Source of the DNA: Siderastrea radians
Lineage: Eukaryota > Cnidaria > Anthozoa > Scleractinia > Rhizangiidae
Length of the DNA stretch: 64,000 bases
Direction: 5' to 3'
Assembly (NCBI GenBank): GCA_964017195.1
Contig: OZ024888.1
Location: forward strand, 18,888,201 to 18,952,200
Positions 9,482-22,372 of the stretch are shown here, piece by piece. The notes beneath the pieces are model-generated. The model worked only from the letters and a program-made list of their open reading frames with translations, did no database searches and had not been told where the DNA came from. The position numbers and the translations under genes were made by a program. Position 1 is the stretch's first letter. Each line of letters starts with the position of its first letter.

Positions 9482-10474
9482 CGATGGTCAGAAATGGGTG
9501 TTTTTTTCCCACTTGGTTCACAGAGGTATGTATAATATTCCGAATGAAGCGAAGCTTAGCAGGAACATAGTTTGAGGAAATCCACATTTTGCGGTGGTGG
9601 CGTCACACTTGTGAATGACAGTGTGACGTCATAAATCCTGCTCAAACTTGGCGCCAAAATTTAGAATTTGGAATTCAATTTCACAAAGTGTATAGAAATG
9701 TTCTGTGATTAAAACGATGCTTTTCAGCGAAAGCCCCACTTAAATCCAATAAAACGCCACAAAGTTATGAGGGATTAGAGAATTTCAAATTTCCCGCCAA
9801 ATGCAAAAGAATGTATGGAATTCGCCAAATATGGTGAAAGTTTTGGGGTATTTAAACTGGAAAACTATAAACGAAGTCTAAAAGAAACAAAGTGATTAAT
9901 AGATAAAAACAAATTTCTAGTTTTTTGAACTTAGGACTTGGGGAGTCAGGTTGCGGATTACGTCATATACTAAAACATGAGACGTCATAATCACGTCAGA
10001 GATGAAATACTTATATAGTCCCAAAGTTAAAAAAACTACAAATGTGTTATTCTTTGTTATCCACTTTGTTTCTTTTAGACTTCATTTATAGTATTCGAGT
10101 TTAAAACCCCTAAATTTTGACCATATATGGTAATGAAACAATTAAATTCTTTAAATTCCTTTGTCATTGTTACTTCCTTAATCAGTCATAACTTTGTCCC
10201 GTTTTATTGGATTTAAGTGGAGTTTTCGCTGAAAAGCATCGTTTTAATCAGAGAACATTTCTATACACTTTGTGAAATTGATTTCCAAATTCTAAATTTT
10301 GGTGCCAAGTATGAGCGGCATTTATGACGTCACATTGTCAATCACAAGTGTGACGCCACCACCACTGAATGTGGATCTCCTCAAACTATCTTCCTGTCAA
10401 GTTTCGCTTCATTGGGAATATTATGCATACCTCTGTGAACCAAGTGGGAAAAAAACACCCCTTTCTGACCATCG
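9482..10474. mobile_element. Foldback element with ~450-bp inverted arms
   Basis: The left arm starts CGATGGTCAGAAA (9482) and the right arm ends with its complement (10474). The arms match for ~450 bp (9482-9930 against 10030-10474) with many substitutions and small indels, around a ~100-bp spacer. Both arms contain a TGACGTCA palindrome (9624 and 10325) and share TTTTCAGCGAAA near the middle. There is no coding content; the plus-strand frames at 10299-10671 are by-products. Superfamily unknown; no clean target duplication was seen. Confidence 0.8.
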
Positions 10475-11020
10475 CGGCAGGTTTAACGTCTAACGTACGA
10501 GGAAAATTCTTCCGCACCTTCGAGATGTACGTTGTCAGCGATAAGAATCAGTTGTTAGATATGGCTACAAGATGTAACGTCATAAGTTGCATGAGGTCAA
10601 GCCATCTCTCTATAAAATGCGCGTTCTTTACCTTTTTGTCGGTGAAAAACTTAACAGAAAGGAGCAAATAGTGACCATATCATATAATGCATGACTACCA
10701 CGGAAAGTGTTCTCATTTCGCCGTCATTTTGTAATTCCTAATTTTTAAGTAAAATCCAAGGCGAGTAGTATAGTTGGAATGAAATAAACCTCACTTTTGC
10801 GCAGGAATCTCATTAGCGCGTGCAGAAATAAGTTAAGTAGGTGACCTCATAGGCTACTCTCATGAATAAAATGCTGTGGATTCTCACTAAATTGTGGAGG
10901 AATACTAATAAGCGTCTTTCTTACACAATAAGAACCGATCTCTAGTACGAACACTGCTGCCTTTAGCTGTACGTTTTGCTCTATCAGGTGGGCTGCCGTA
11001 GTTTCTATTGTTGGAATCAC
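10475..11020. other. Non-coding stretch, nothing recognised
   Basis: No ORF with family resemblance, no RNA gene and no terminal repeat seen. Confidence 0.4.
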
Positions 11021-11022
11021 GT

Positions 11023-11133
11023 AACAAGCGCCAACTCGCTTCTCGTCTCCACTCTTCTTTTACTAACAAGGGCCAACTCGCTTCTCGTCTCAACTCTTCT
11101 TTTACTAACAAGCGCCAACTCACTTCTCATCTG
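11023..11133. repeat. 42-bp tandem repeat, ~2.6 copies
   Basis: Units starting AACAAGCGCCAACTCGCTTC begin at 11023, 11065 and 11107. The period of 42 is a multiple of three, so the minus strand stays open and gives a false repetitive ORF. Confidence 0.85.
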
Positions 11134-11585
11134 TGAGTCAAATCAATGAATCATAACGTTCTTGTGCAAGCTTCCATTTCGTGCCGCTTTCATTGTTACT
11201 GCAGACAAGCGTTGTTATTTAATAATAGAAAACTATTTTTGGTTCATCGATTAATTAATTGGCATGTTAATTATGGCGCCAACAAACCAACTATACACAG
11301 ATTTTAAGAGAAAGTTTTTATTCCAAAGGCTCAACTGGTACAAAGCAAAGTCATACCTTCTTCTGCAGGAGGGTTTCACTGACCGATCAATTTTATTTTA
11401 ACAGACACACGTTCTCCCATCTTATTAATTTCGAGGTGATGTTTGACTCAAACAGAACCTAGCTTTCTCATTAAGTCTTCTATTTCCTCCTCTAAATTTT
11501 TTTCTCTCCCCATCCACGATTTTTCTTCCTTCTCCTTTTCATCCTCGTCCTACACTCATGTTATTTTTTAATTTATTTCTTCTGT
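11134..11585. other. Non-coding stretch, nothing recognised
   Basis: AT-rich, with a pyrimidine-rich section at 11470-11560. No feature supported. Confidence 0.4.
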
Positions 11586-11589
11586 TGAA

Positions 11590-11825
11590 TCCCTATTGTA
11601 CTCTTCCTGTATCATTCCTGTACCCTTTCTGTACCCCGTATGAACCCCTTCTGTACCCCCTCTGTAACCTTCCCGTACCCTCTTTGTACCCCTCCTGTGC
11701 CCTTCCTGTGCCCCTGTTGTACCCCTCCTGTGCCCTTCTGGTACCCCTCTTGAACCACTACTGTCCACCTCCTGTTCCCCATCTGTCTCCTTCCTGTACC
11801 CCTTCTGTGCCCTTCTTGTATCTCC
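11590..11825. repeat. ~15-bp pyrimidine-rich minisatellite
   Basis: About 15 degenerate units of the form CCTTCTGTACCCCTC, often halved as CCTTCCTGT and GCCCCT. The CTGTACCC/CTGTGCCC core recurs every ~14-16 bp. The period is close to a multiple of three, which keeps frames open on both strands; those ORFs are not genes. Confidence 0.85.
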
Positions 11826-11829
11826 TTAA

Positions 11830-14800
11830 CAACATTTCGCTTTATTACTCCAGAAAAAAAATATAGATTAAATGTCATTAACAAAAGTCATTCATTTAAC
11901 ACTAACCATCATCCCGAGAAGGTTTCCGCGAATTTTTCCGTTGTGTATTAAACCTGGTGTTATCAACTTGATTTCACATATTAAATTTGTATGACATAAC
12001 TGGACCAAAAAGGTCTTATATCGGAAATAATTCAGAGCCCCATCGTTTCGCTCCTATTCACTCAAGGTCGTCATCGGAATGCTAATGTCATACCTCTGCT
12101 TTAGGACTTGTTCCCCAAGGAAGCATTTAACACCGAGATCAGTCGGAATGCTCGGTATATGGCTCTATTCCATAGTCCTAGTGACAGAAAACAAATCGGC
12201 ATTATTGCAGAACGCATTTTTGACAAGAATCGTCAACGATTTATGGCAGCTCATTACTAAGAAAGATGTTGACAACCGACCGGACACGCCGGGAAATAAA
12301 CAGGTGTTGAGCGATATGTTTGGTTCATGTCGTGTTTATCCAAGTATCAACAAATACTCGAAGCCAGAGGAAAGGGTGGAAACGGGTGCAAAATAGCATG
12401 CAACGTGCACCCCTTTTACAAAACTATTCAAGTAGGGTTTGGCCTCGCGTAAATGTACACCTCTGCCCGCTCCGGTTTGTGTTGATTCTTGATGTTGAAT
12501 TCACATGGCTCCAACACTCCTGAAGGAATGCCCACATCCGACGATTCGACTGGAATATTGGTCTGCAAAACGAGTAAAATCAGTAATGAGATAAATGATG
12601 CTAAGAATGAAAATAAAACATTTCACAAAATGTACACACCTCTTCAAGATAGGTTAACGTCGTCAACCGATTTACGGCTACAAAAACTTGATGTCCATTT
12701 ATCTCGTTGTGCCAGATGACATATTCAAAATCTTCCAAAGTGGTTAACTGGTTGAAGGCCATGACGTTACTCAACTACTCACAGTGTGTGAATGATGCGC
12801 TTGGCAGAGAGCAAGCTTTTTTTAGGCCGAAGAACAATGAAAATACACTGTGACATCAATGATCAGAAAATAACTAAAAATCTGTCAAACCGGTTATACC
12901 AATCAAGACCGCCACAATTTACAAATAGAACTTAACATCATTGATCTGCCTCTTCCCCAGACGTCCCTCCTTATTGTATGATGGTGCGCGTGGCGTTGTG
13001 GAATAGGCACACTGCAGCATCCTTCCTACGACGCCCCGCGCTCCCTGTTTGCCTGGGCTTTGCCCGCGCCTGAGGACGAGGCAGATCATTGATAAATCCT
13101 TGAAACTGGTTAACAAAACTGTCAAGCCGGTTATACGCTGATGAAAATCCTCCGCATTTTATTCATGAGAACCAGACACAAGCCTATAACGTCACCCATG
13201 TTAATGTATTCCACTTCACACTAATGAGATTCCACTTCTAAAAAGGGCGGCCATCTTGGTCACTATTTTGGTCGACGTCCCAGGTTCCCAGGAGCGAAAC
13301 AACCAGCTATCGGTAATAAATGATGATAGTGTAGCGAAACGTATTATTGCGTTTATAATTTCTTTTCTTTCCTGTTTTCTTTTTCGGCAGATATTTGCTA
13401 CGGACGAAGCTGAAGACATTAAGCCTTGAGTCATTCACTGGAATAAGTGGTCTTCATTCTCAAATGTAACGTTTCTATACTTAACAAGTAGCTGGTGGTT
13501 AGCCATTTCATGTCTTCTTATAGACAAAGTATTTTTCGCTATAACTGCATGGTCAAGATATAATAAGTAAGGAAGCTTTGGCCTCATAACGTTGTTTATA
13601 AGAGTAAATATAATGCCTAACTATCACGGACAATTTACACGCAAATACGTAGACGCATTGAAAAAATCGAACGCGTTGAAAAAAATCATTTTAAGACCAC
13701 AAACTAGAGCATAGACTAGAATGCGAAGAAAATTTTGAAAGAAACATTTTGTTTCCCTTTTTCGTCATGTTAACAATGAACACCTTTTTTTCTGGTCACA
13801 ATGATAAGTCTTTCAAAGTGAAATTCCAACCTTTAAGTTCTTTTTTAACTACTAGTTTTAGCGCGGAACCAAATTCCTCAAGCTGAAGAAATCTGAAATG
13901 TCTGCTCTTAATGTTTAACCCGTCACTAGGTAAACATTTCTCGCGTAGTGATAACTTTTCTTATTAGAAGCGGAGAGAACCAATAAAAAAAACTGATATC
14001 TGATATCGCAAAGAACGTCTAAATAGAACAAAGATTCAATTTTACCGCGCACTTAGGTGAGGGATAGGGTGATCTGTGACGTCGTATCATAGTATGTGCT
14101 GCTACGGACGCTTGCTCGCAGTTATTATAAAATTATAAATACATTGAGTTTATTACGCAGTGGAGACAAGATGCACATTAGACAATCAAGGCTCAAAAAA
14201 CCGAGAATGACAACCAGTAGCCAATTTCCTTAGAAGGCCAAAGGCAGGGTTATTTGCTGATAACTTTGTTCGGAGAACCAATGAGAAAGCTAAAGATTTA
14301 ATAACCGAGAGGGAGAATTTTTTTAAATAGATTACAATTACTAATAATAACAACAATAACAATAATAATAATAATTAAAAACAATATTATGATTATAATA
14401 AGAACCTTCCCAGCAGGCTTTGCACCTGAAAAATTTTCAATGCTAAATAACTTAGTTAACTTGTGGTCGAAGAAAACGCTGTACCATGTGGTATTTACAT
14501 CTTGCGTGAAAGTTATCCTACATATCAACGTCACGGTGATGACGTCATCAGTAACGTGATAGTGGCAATAAAAGATGCTTTAGCTCACTGCAAGAACAGG
14601 CTTCTATCAATTCAAAAGCAGATAACGTACCCTGATGGTCACTGGAATGAGCAATTTGGAAATTGCAAGCTTACATCTGGAATTTGAAAGTTAAGGTGGC
14701 TCAGTACAGGAGCATTTCCCAGGGGACTGGTAAGGAGTCTGTAGTTATGGCAGTCTAAGGTGGAGAGAAGCAAACTCCGGCTGTTTAATAGAACTTCACA

Positions 14801-15988
14801 TGAAAGTAATGTCCATGGTAACCTTATTGTTGTGACGTCATCAGTCACGTGACCAGAGCGCACGGAATATTTCAAATCACTTTAAAACTGCATTAAGCTC
14901 AATAAATCCTTAATTTCTCCCACTCGTATTGCAGAAAAACTTTTAAGTTATTCAAAAATTACCGTTATTACTTTTCTTTTGAAAAAAAACGAAACAAAAA
15001 ATGAACCTGAAACTTTTGATAATCCCCTGTTTTGTGAGCTTTTAATATAAATGTAAAAACGAATCAGCATATTTGGTTTCAGACTATGCTCTTTCCAACG
15101 ACGTTAATAGTCTTTTTTTTGCAACATATCGTTTTCATATAGCTTAGGGATGTGAATTTGCACGCACGCAGAGTACTGGGCACCAATGTCATGAATTATT
15201 GAGGGAAACTGGTGCCCTTTTTAGGCGCGGCTACAAAGCAATCGCGTACAAATGGTTGAAGGACGGTTTTGAAGGTGGTTGTCGTGTATTTCCACTTTGG
15301 ACAACACTTCATTTTTCCTTGCATTGCTCAGAAATTTGGGTCAACTGTCGAGTCAAACAGGCTACAATGTCAGGTAGGTGTAATTTTTATAAGTGCATGA
15401 CTTTTGTTGTGAAATACGCTTAGTTGAGGGTATAATAATTTTACGTATTTCTGTTCAGTTAACAGCTTTTTAAAGCTTTTCCGATCGATCATTAGCTTGA
15501 TTTTTCTTATTTATCATTAATCCAGTGCTTAAATAAATCAATTTTTATTCCGGTTGTAAACAATCGACAGATATAGTTTTTGTTCACTCGACTTTAAATC
15601 ATATGTTATTTGTTGGCCAAGTAAAAGGGCAACGAAACATCCTTTTTGCTTTCAACAAGCCTTAATTATTTCAAACAGTTTTTGCTTAAAGGAAGTAATC
15701 CAGGCCATTCCCGAATGTTGATATTGACAGATAAACTTAAATTATTTTGTGTAGCATCATTGAAGTATTGTTGACATCTCCCACTCGATTGTTGATTAGC
15801 TGGGCTTTTCTTGACTGCTTGCAAAATATCTATATATGTCTAACGTGTTATTAATGTTCGTTTTATCAAGTAACGTTCAAAAGCTCTATAGAATCTTGTC
15901 TTTTAAAGAAAACTTTGGATTATAGTTTTGGCATGTTTTGGTAACAAACAAATTTAAATTTCGAATAAGGTATAACTTTTATTACAGG
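11830..15988. other. Long gene-free stretch with minor repeats
   Basis: No gene is supported over ~4.1 kb. A 105-codon plus frame at 12079-12396 has no recognisable family. Diverged direct repeats around CTGTCAAACCGGTTATAC are at ~12886 and ~13121. An (AAT)-rich microsatellite is at 14338-14400. TGACGTCATCAGT occurs at 14540 and 14833, both followed by an ACGTGA motif. The rest is unassigned AT-rich DNA. Confidence 0.4.
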
Positions 15989-15991
15989 TTA

Positions 15992-16480
15992 TGTACCGGT
16001 CAAATTGAAGCTTCAACATCCCCCCCCCCGGCATACCTCGGGCATTTGACTACGCATAGTGCCCGGGGAAGGAGAATCTGAACGTTGCCTTGGAAGGGTG
16101 GGGAATTTGAGCCAGATTTATCTTTCGTTCTAGCGCAATACGCCCGTGAGTTTTGTCGGTTTTTGCAGGGTTTAACGGATTTCAAGGATAGAATTTCGCA
16201 TTTGTTAGTGAGTGTCTCTCTCAAGAGGGTTTTTAAAGTAGTTTGAAGGAGTCATTACAGCATATCTCTTTCTGAAAAGTGTGAACAGTGTTTGACTGAA
16301 GACAATATTTGACTTTGAGGAAAGGTATTTCAGTACTAATTGGTCGGGCATTTGAACGGCTTTTTTGCCCCGAGGGGAGGGAAATTGAACAAGCCATTCT
16401 TCAAAAGCTCATATGCCCGGGGGAATGCCCGGGAGTGGGGGGGGGGGGGGGCATGTTGAAGCTTCAATTTGACTGGTACA
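15992..16480. mobile_element. MITE with TTA target duplication (Harbinger-like)
   Basis: The left end TGTACCGGTCAAATTGAAGC and the right end, its complement except one base, are flanked by TTA on both sides (15989-15991 and 16481-16483). Three-base TWA duplications are typical of PIF/Harbinger. Poly-C/poly-G tracts follow the terminal repeats inside both ends, then GGGCATTC-type motifs. At 489 bp with no ORF it is non-autonomous. It might use a transposase like that at 44.3-45.5 kb, but the ends of that element were not identified. Confidence 0.8.
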
Positions 16481-16484
16481 TTAT

Positions 16485-16694
16485 GTGTTGACCACTCTTG
16501 GAAAAATGCGTTTAAGACCCGTTTAAGATTTAATAGAGTTAAAAGAAGGTGGATGTAATTTTGTATATTAATATCTTTTCAACTTTCACTGATTATTCCA
16601 TAATTTGCAGGGTTAAAAATTAACTTCAGTGCCTGGTTGCTGTTCAGCTAGTATCCTTGAATTCTTAGCGGCCCAGGCCAAAATAAAGTGGCTT
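16485..16694. other. Spacer before the large inverted duplication
   Basis: Short AT-rich segment with no feature recognised. Confidence 0.4.
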
Positions 16695-17254
16695 TTAAGA
16701 GGCTCTGACTGTAAATATCGAGAATCGGCGGACAAGCTCAGAAAATCGAAAATCCTGATAACTTGCCAGAAGAACAATTTTGGGGAGCTATCTTCGAAAA
16801 TATTGCTTAAACCTTGTGGAATTCTATTGTTTTCGGGAAATTCGGAAAAACGGTTTTGCTTAATTTATTACGCAATAATCAGGCTTAAAATTAAACAAAT
16901 TGAAAGCGCTTGCTTTTAAACAGTTTGCAACACCAGAAAACAATTTTAATTTTAAATGATAGCAATACTCTTCTTCTTACTATCAATGGGAATTGCATGG
17001 AGTTTTGCTTTAGTTATATGGTTTGGTGGTTCTTTGAAACAAAAGCATTTTGCGCACTTCGGAAAAAGGTAAAAATTGGTAAACTACAGAGGCTTAAAAT
17101 GGGTCTTGGTATGTCTAATATCGAATTGAAATAAACACTGTGATAAAGTTTGGCCCTACTTCTATTATGATATGAAATAAAAAATCTGGGCAATTCAGGC
17201 TCGCGCTGACAAAAAGGAAAATTCGCGAACCAGTGTTGCCAAAATTTGCATAAT
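16695..17254. repeat. Left arm of a ~560-bp inverted duplication
   Basis: Starts TTAAGAGGCTCTGACTG and ends GCAAATTTTGG-complement near 17254. It pairs with 18480-19038 at about 97% identity: roughly 16 differences by eye, including an AA/A length change and substitutions such as A/C at AACA[A/C]TTTTG. The ORFs in it appear again in the other arm on the opposite strand and are not independent genes. Confidence 0.9.
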
Positions 17255-18479
17255 GAAATGAATGAAATGAAAAGTAGTAGTTTTGGTGAGCTCAATTTAG
17301 AGGATTTTATTTACTGGAGACACACAAAGAATGAACTAAAACATTCCTTCAATCTATTCTTGCATTGTTTTGGGCTTATACTATTTCTACGTAAAACTAA
17401 AGAGAAGGAGAAGAAATTTTAAAAGTTCTACACAAGCTGTTGCGTGACTTGTGTCTCGTGAAATATGTTTTGTCAATTTGTCAACCTACTTATGGCAGTT
17501 TTTAAATGCGGTCTCCTACATTGGCCGTTGTTTTATGCATGGCTAGTTCTCCAGCGAATACCATAAGCGTCCCTGTGTTTGGGGCATACTGTCATGTGCA
17601 GCTGATATTCTACTGGGGCGAAAATTCCGACAGGCAAGTCTGGAATTAGTTTCGTATACATGTGACACCATTCTCTTCGAGAGAAAAAAACAGCGACGTA
17701 GTATGTTGTTGTGTACGTGACTCGATCGCTCTTTTCAAATGGCTACTAAGATTTTGGGCGACTTTTTGAAATGACACTATTTTGGGCAGGAAGCAAAAGT
17801 TCATCATTATTATGATTTATACGTATTTGTCAAAAAATGTGCTGTTTCTATCAATATTATTACACTTGTATAAATATGTCTAAAATTAAACGCAAACCAG
17901 GAACGTCCTGGCAGCGGGATCGGTATTTATGAGTTCTTAATGCGGCTGTATATCTAAGAGATATCAATACAGAGTTTGTTTGGTTTTACTCTGCAAAATT
18001 GCTGAGAACTCTTTCGCAGTTTTGGAGGAAAAGATTTTCATTGAAGAACATTTTCAAGTTTGCATGAACGTCAAGTGATCGGTTGCGTGACTGGATTATT
18101 ACGAGTGGTACTTTGTGTTCCTTACCTTACGCAGCCATTTTAGCTCTCAATTTATACGCGTACGTCAACTTTAATGATTTATTAAAGAAACGGTTTGGAT
18201 TTTCGAGAACATAAAGTATTTTCCCAAAGAAACTGCAAATAACAAAGAAAGGCCACTGGTGCTGCAGAGTATAGACATCTGACAAAATATGATAACCTAC
18301 TGCATTCTAGTTTCACCAACAATTTTCCAGATTTGTTCGTATTCTTCAGAACGACAAATGAAGATATGATACCAGCGAATGCATCATCTAGTAGAAAGAC
18401 CATCTGAAAATAGTTACGGTAAACGATTTGTCATATTTCAAGTCGTATTTCCATTACAGTTTTTTTTTCTATTATCCAA
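17255..18479. other. Spacer of the inverted duplication
   Basis: This 1.2-kb single-copy interval has no long ORF, no terminal repeats and no recognised family. If the whole 16695-19038 unit is a transposon, it would be a non-autonomous one with very long terminal repeats. Confidence 0.5.
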
Positions 18480-19038
18480 ATTATGCAAATTTTGGCAACA
18501 CTGGTTCGCGAATTTTTCTTTTTGTCAGCGCGAGCCTGAATTGCCCAGATTTTTTATTTTATATCATAATAGAAGTAGGGCCAAACTTTATCACAGTGTT
18601 TATTTCAATTCGATATTAGACATACCAAGACCCATTTTAAGCCTCTGTAGTTTACCAATTTTTACCTTTTTCCGAAGTGCGCAAAATGCCTTTGTTTCAA
18701 AGAACCATCAAACTATATAAATAAAGCAAAACTCCATGCAACTCCCACTGATAGTAAGTAGAAGAGTACTGCTATCATTTAAAATTAAAATGTTTTCTGG
18801 TGTTGCAAACTGTTTAAAAGTAAGCGCTTTCAATTTGTTTAATTTTCAGCCTGATTATTGCGTAATAAATTAAGCAAAACCGTTTTTCCGAATTTCCCGA
18901 AAACAATAGAATTCCACAAGGTTTAAGTAATATTGTCGAAGATAGCTCCCCAAAAGTGTTCTTCTGGCAAGTTATCAGGATTTTCGATTTTCTGAGCTTG
19001 TCCGCCGATTCTCGATATTTACAGTCAGAGCCTCTTAA
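18480..19038. repeat. Right arm of the ~560-bp inverted duplication
   Basis: Reverse complement of 16695-17254. The boundary is sharp on the outside: after CAGAGCCTCTTAA the two flanks are unrelated. Confidence 0.9.
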
Positions 19039-19039
19039 T

Positions 19040-20300
19040 TCCTCTAGTCTAAAACAAAAAAATTAAAACATATTTACTTTAATAAGGCCCTCCCAACCCG
19101 GGTGAGAAGTAAGTCTTTTATCCAGGGATTTTGTCAATAACCATGTGGGAAAAAGTACAACAATGAACAATGGGTAAGTCTGGAGTCACATGTCAATAAA
19201 ACAAAAAGGCGTCTTGATATATTGTGGATTGATGTAAATATTCCACAATGGCACTCGAAGAACTAAGAATTTACTACAATAATAATTATGAACTTAGATT
19301 TGAGGAAGGGAAAGAAAAGAAAGGTATTCCAATTATTATAATATAATTATAATATAATTATTATTATTGTAACGACATTCCAACATTTTTTAATCCAACT
19401 AGCCTGTCAGGCGATCAAACCTCAACATATAGTGGGCCTGTTCAGTTTTAAATTGCCACTGGCCAACCGGGCAACTGCCAATTTTTGGCCCTGAATTTGT
19501 TGTTTTCACCGATCCTTTTTTATCTGTTCTAGGCATGTATATGTCACCAATGATCAGTGATGCAGTCTTTTCTTACAGACTGCATCACTTATCCGAGCTT
19601 GTGAAACCTAACTGTTCCGTAAATTAAACTGGATTGAACGCAGTGATCGAGTTAATTTGAGCTTGGAAGTCGAACACCAAAAATATGCATACCACTGTGT
19701 TTGATTCCATTCAATTTCTGAACCCAGTCAAACATACATGTAATTAGGCACAATTAAACAGTGTTAAAATCATTCAAATATACCAGACATTTACACTGTA
19801 AACCATCTACCTTTTAGTGTGTGGAATTTGACCATGATCTGTTTTGTATTGTCATGTAAACGCATAAAAGACTGAGTGACTAAAACAGCCTTTTTGGGCA
19901 AAGAAAATTTGGCAATCCTATTATTCTCAAAGGAAAATAAAAATTGAACTAAGGATAAAATTCTCCAACAATGTCCATTAAAACTTCCGTTCAGGTGGGC
20001 CATGAAAACCTTATACCCACTTACAAAACCCATGTTTCACGGTGATGTGAGGTTTCTTCTGGATGGCTAAATGGTTAAAACTTAGTGCAGAATGACTCAA
20101 ATAGTTATACCATGTTTACATGATACCTGTATGGGTTTGCATACCAGAATGAGGATTTTGATTTGGTACCACTACTGGGGTGAACTCAAACAGGTATGGC
20201 TCACACTGTTATGAGAAACTGTGCTGTAATCACGTAAACAGATACAAAGAGGGAACCGGGATGAACTTGTACCAGAATAAAAATCATACTGGTGTCATGT
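19040..20300. other. Non-coding stretch, nothing recognised
   Basis: AT-rich with a TATAATTA-type run at 19335-19370. No gene, RNA or element ends seen. Confidence 0.4.
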
Positions 20301-20303
20301 TAA

Positions 20304-20549
20304 TTAACGGAAATATTCTCGTCTTTTTGAAAGGAATTACTCGTAAAATAGCGTTTGTTATTTCGTATTTATTTATTTCGACGGTTTTTAACACGTTTGA
20401 TCTGATACGACCCGAAAAAGGGTCGTATCAGACCTGCACGGATAGACTGCTCCTCTCTGCCCGGCCGAAGGAGGGATATGTTGGTCCAAAAAAATTCATC
20501 TCGTTAGGGACACTTAGTTTATCAGCTGCCTCTACTATAAGGTTAAGGT
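20304..20549 (+). repeat. Dispersed repeat C, copy 1, with a 13-bp hairpin
   Basis: A 246-bp block in the same orientation as 31505-31749, about 92% identical by eye. It holds a perfect stem TCTGATACGACCC (20401-20413), loop GAAAAA and the complementary stem (20420-20432). Its end (CATCTCGTTAGGGACACTTAG) is the module that recurs in the tandem array at 31750-32560, so this is an isolated piece of that family. Confidence 0.85.
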
Positions 20550-21745
20550 CGAAAGGATATGTACTTCCCTAGATATTTTACTCTCTGTATTAAAGCTTAA
20601 AACAGATCTTTACAGGTAATGAGCAATACTTTTACGAAAAATATTGCAAGTTTTTCAAGATGCCTTTGTCTATTGATTCCCAGAGGAGACTGAAGAGAAA
20701 GAAAACCTAACCAAATATAGAGGTTTGTCTGTAAAGCGTTGGAGTCATGTTAGAATTTTGAGATATCTAACATGGGTTATTGGGAATTTGCTGAACAAGA
20801 TCTTTGACATGGCGATTCCATCCAGGTGACAAGTTGTGCTTGTTCTGTGGCATGACTTAGTCCTTGCGAGCTCCTCAGTTAGGCTAGCCCATCTGTAAAT
20901 ATTACTTTGGTTTCACCAAGAGAATTGAAACCTCCAAAAGTCATGGGCTTACTATTGGCAATTGAGATAATTAAAATCTACTTTGTTTTCTTTTTCAGGT
21001 TTTTATTCCATGGACCTGATGTCACGAAAATATGACACTTTATAATAAGGCTTTGGTTAAGAAATGTGTACTCTGAGCTATATTCCCAGACAGACATTAT
21101 CAATTCAAATAAAAATTTGAAGAGCAGTTTTGAAATAAGGTTATATATATATATATGTTTTGTCTTTTTCTGCTAAATATTTGGTGTCATTGATTAGTTT
21201 GGTTGTAAGCACATACACCAGAAATTCATTAGGGATTGAACAACTTCTTATGAGGTTCTGCATACATGTTCCCTCAATACTTCTAAGTGGTTGATGTGTG
21301 AGAATGGAATGAATCCTGGAGTACCTCTTAGAAGTAAACGTAATTTGGAGCCACGCCCACAAATCAATACCTTGGACCCTTTTAGGGCTTTACTTCAAAA
21401 GATCCGATGAACACACCCATAACTTTTCTTTGGGAGTACCACCCCCAATTCTGAATGACTGAGGTTTTTCTTTATGTTTTTCTTTGGTACTAGATTATGG
21501 CAATCAGTAACAATGCTTATTGGTGGCATTAGATACAGTGTAAAGGCTTATAATCAAACCGAAAACAGAATTGAAATCACAATATTTACTTCCATCACGG
21601 TCTGGGGTAGTGACAGAGTAAGTCATAATCTGTGCATCGAATAAAGTCACTAATGATTACTGGACCATTTGTTATTCTCATTGGCAAACCTTTTAGTCAC
21701 ATATTGGTTAATTGATTGATTGATTGATTTTTGATATTTAAGGTG
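20550..21745. other. Non-coding stretch, nothing recognised
   Basis: AT-rich; short (TA)n at ~21142-21156 and (GATT)n at 21711-21730. No gene supported. Confidence 0.4.
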
Positions 21746-21747
21746 GC

Positions 21748-22369
21748 TCGAAAGGGTTTTTAATTATTATAACCCTTTTGAAACGATAAAAGATTACAAA
21801 AAATTATTTCTGACCATGTAGGCAAACTATGAATATCTTAGCACTTCTTTTGTCGGGCAATACTTTAGGGCTGATCGTGACGTCATAGCCGTTACCATAG
21901 CAACGTTAAAGGTCCATAAAAAGAAAATCCATATTTCAGTTTTTGCCGATTATCTGAAAAACTACCTACCCTTTTTGTTACATTTTTGGAAAGCTTCCCA
22001 AATTCTTTAACTTCTCTGGCGGTATGGCAAAAAGTTATTCAGTAAAACTTAAGTTATATCGAAAAAGTTGTCTTTTGAATTACAAAAATTCTACCGAATA
22101 ACTTTCCTCCAAACGTTTCTTTTTGAACTGACACTCAATGCTATATGCATGCAAAAATCAGGATGGGCCACCGAGCAAAATTTCGAGATAAAAACAAATG
22201 TTTTGTGCACGTTTTATTTCCGGTTCGAGCGAATTTTACGCCGTTTTTGACTTCCGGTACTTTGCACGCGCGACTTTTACTAGAACTTTCGATTCACACA
22301 GCTGACGCGTGCATTCTCGCTATGTCATGTGTAGCCTACGTGCGCACGCGTGGCTAAAAACCCTTTCGA
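21748..22369. mobile_element. MITE-like element with TCGAAAGGG termini
   Basis: Terminal inverted repeat TCGAAAGGGTTTTTA at 21748-21762 and TAAAAACCCTTTCGA at 22355-22369. The interior contains a TGACGTCA palindrome (21878) and no transposase. The open frames at 22068-22357 are not recognised. Target duplication not evident. Confidence 0.6.
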
Positions 22370-22372
22370 CGA

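Noticed and set aside
10299..10671. Overlapping plus-strand ORFs of 64 and 100 codons
   Set aside because: They lie in and past a foldback arm and have no recognisable family.
11558..11884. Repetitive ORFs on both strands
   Set aside because: They follow from a ~15-bp minisatellite whose period keeps frames open; no start context or homology.
12079..12396. 105-codon plus ORF as a gene
   Set aside because: No homology recognised, no promoter or splice signals.
16910..18720. Matching ORFs in the two arms, possible duplicated gene
   Set aside because: They are the two strands of an inverted duplication; no family resemblance and no conserved start.
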